NCBI GenBank assembly: GCA_015179025.1
Contig: WHUX01000632.1
Location: 1-16,403 of the forward strand
Origin: Terfezia claveryi
Taxonomy: Eukaryota; Ascomycota; Pezizomycetes; Pezizales; Pezizaceae
Length of the DNA: 16,403 nucleotides
Direction of reading: 5' to 3'
A program made the position numbers and the translations under genes. The notes under the pieces are model-generated. The model was not told the origin of the DNA. It searched no databases and saw only the letters and a program-made list of their open reading frames with translations. The first letter of the stretch is position 1. Every line of letters starts with the position of its first letter. Below, in pieces: positions 16,374 through 16,403 of this stretch.

Positions 16374-16403
16374 AATTAAGTGTAAGGATCTAAATAGAAA
16401 GGA

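Overview
The window looks like nuclear DNA of a filamentous ascomycete (Pezizomycotina-type). The evidence is short introns (54, 59 and 78 bp) with GT..AG ends and CTAAC/GCTAATAC-like branch sites, a Fot1/pogo transposon with TA target duplication, a non-LTR retroelement with a fungal LINE-type RNase H, and AT-rich repeat-laden stretches whose repeat copies differ mainly by transitions, as expected after repeat-induced point mutation (RIP). I cannot name a species. There is no convincing intact housekeeping gene; this is a repeat-rich accessory region.

Layout. 1-1379: a short possible first exon (361-573) with a fungal-looking leader, then degraded DNA. 1380-3632: a complete Fot1/pogo DNA transposon, with 43-bp terminal inverted repeats, TA flanks and a spliced 630-aa transposase that keeps its D-D-D triad. 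3633-7030: decayed sequence with a broken minus-strand gene (about 3840-5012), a GAA microsatellite and a coding relic at 6510-6806. 7039-7823 (minus): a two-exon gene for a trypsin-like serine-protease-type protein (GDSG motif, no visible catalytic His). Its start codon lies inside a 58-bp minisatellite that turns back on itself at 7803-8330.

8472-10713: a non-LTR retroelement insertion bounded by a 15-bp perfect target-site duplication (8457-8471 and 10714-10728) and ending in an A-rich tail. It lacks any recognisable endonuclease or reverse transcriptase. It has an ~870-bp structured leader, one intact 294-aa ORF encoding RNase H plus a zinc knuckle, and a 3' region with a duplicated stem-loop whose two copies show a compensatory base-pair change. 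It looks like an RNase-H-only, non-autonomous LINE derivative and is the most interesting object here.

10729-11770: host flank with 23-bp tandem repeats, a degenerate GGACGCC-rich array and a hairpin-bearing duplicated motif. About 11770-16403: AT-rich, RIP-like DNA with 46-bp and 67-bp tandem repeats, several perfect palindromes, and from 15058 a decayed plus-strand coding region that may be a retrotransposon gag.

Functionally the parts are independent. The pogo transposase would act on its own inverted repeats. The RNase-H element would depend on a partner LINE's reverse transcriptase. The palindromic minisatellite could rearrange or silence the adjacent protease-like gene. These roles are inferred from sequence and family knowledge only.
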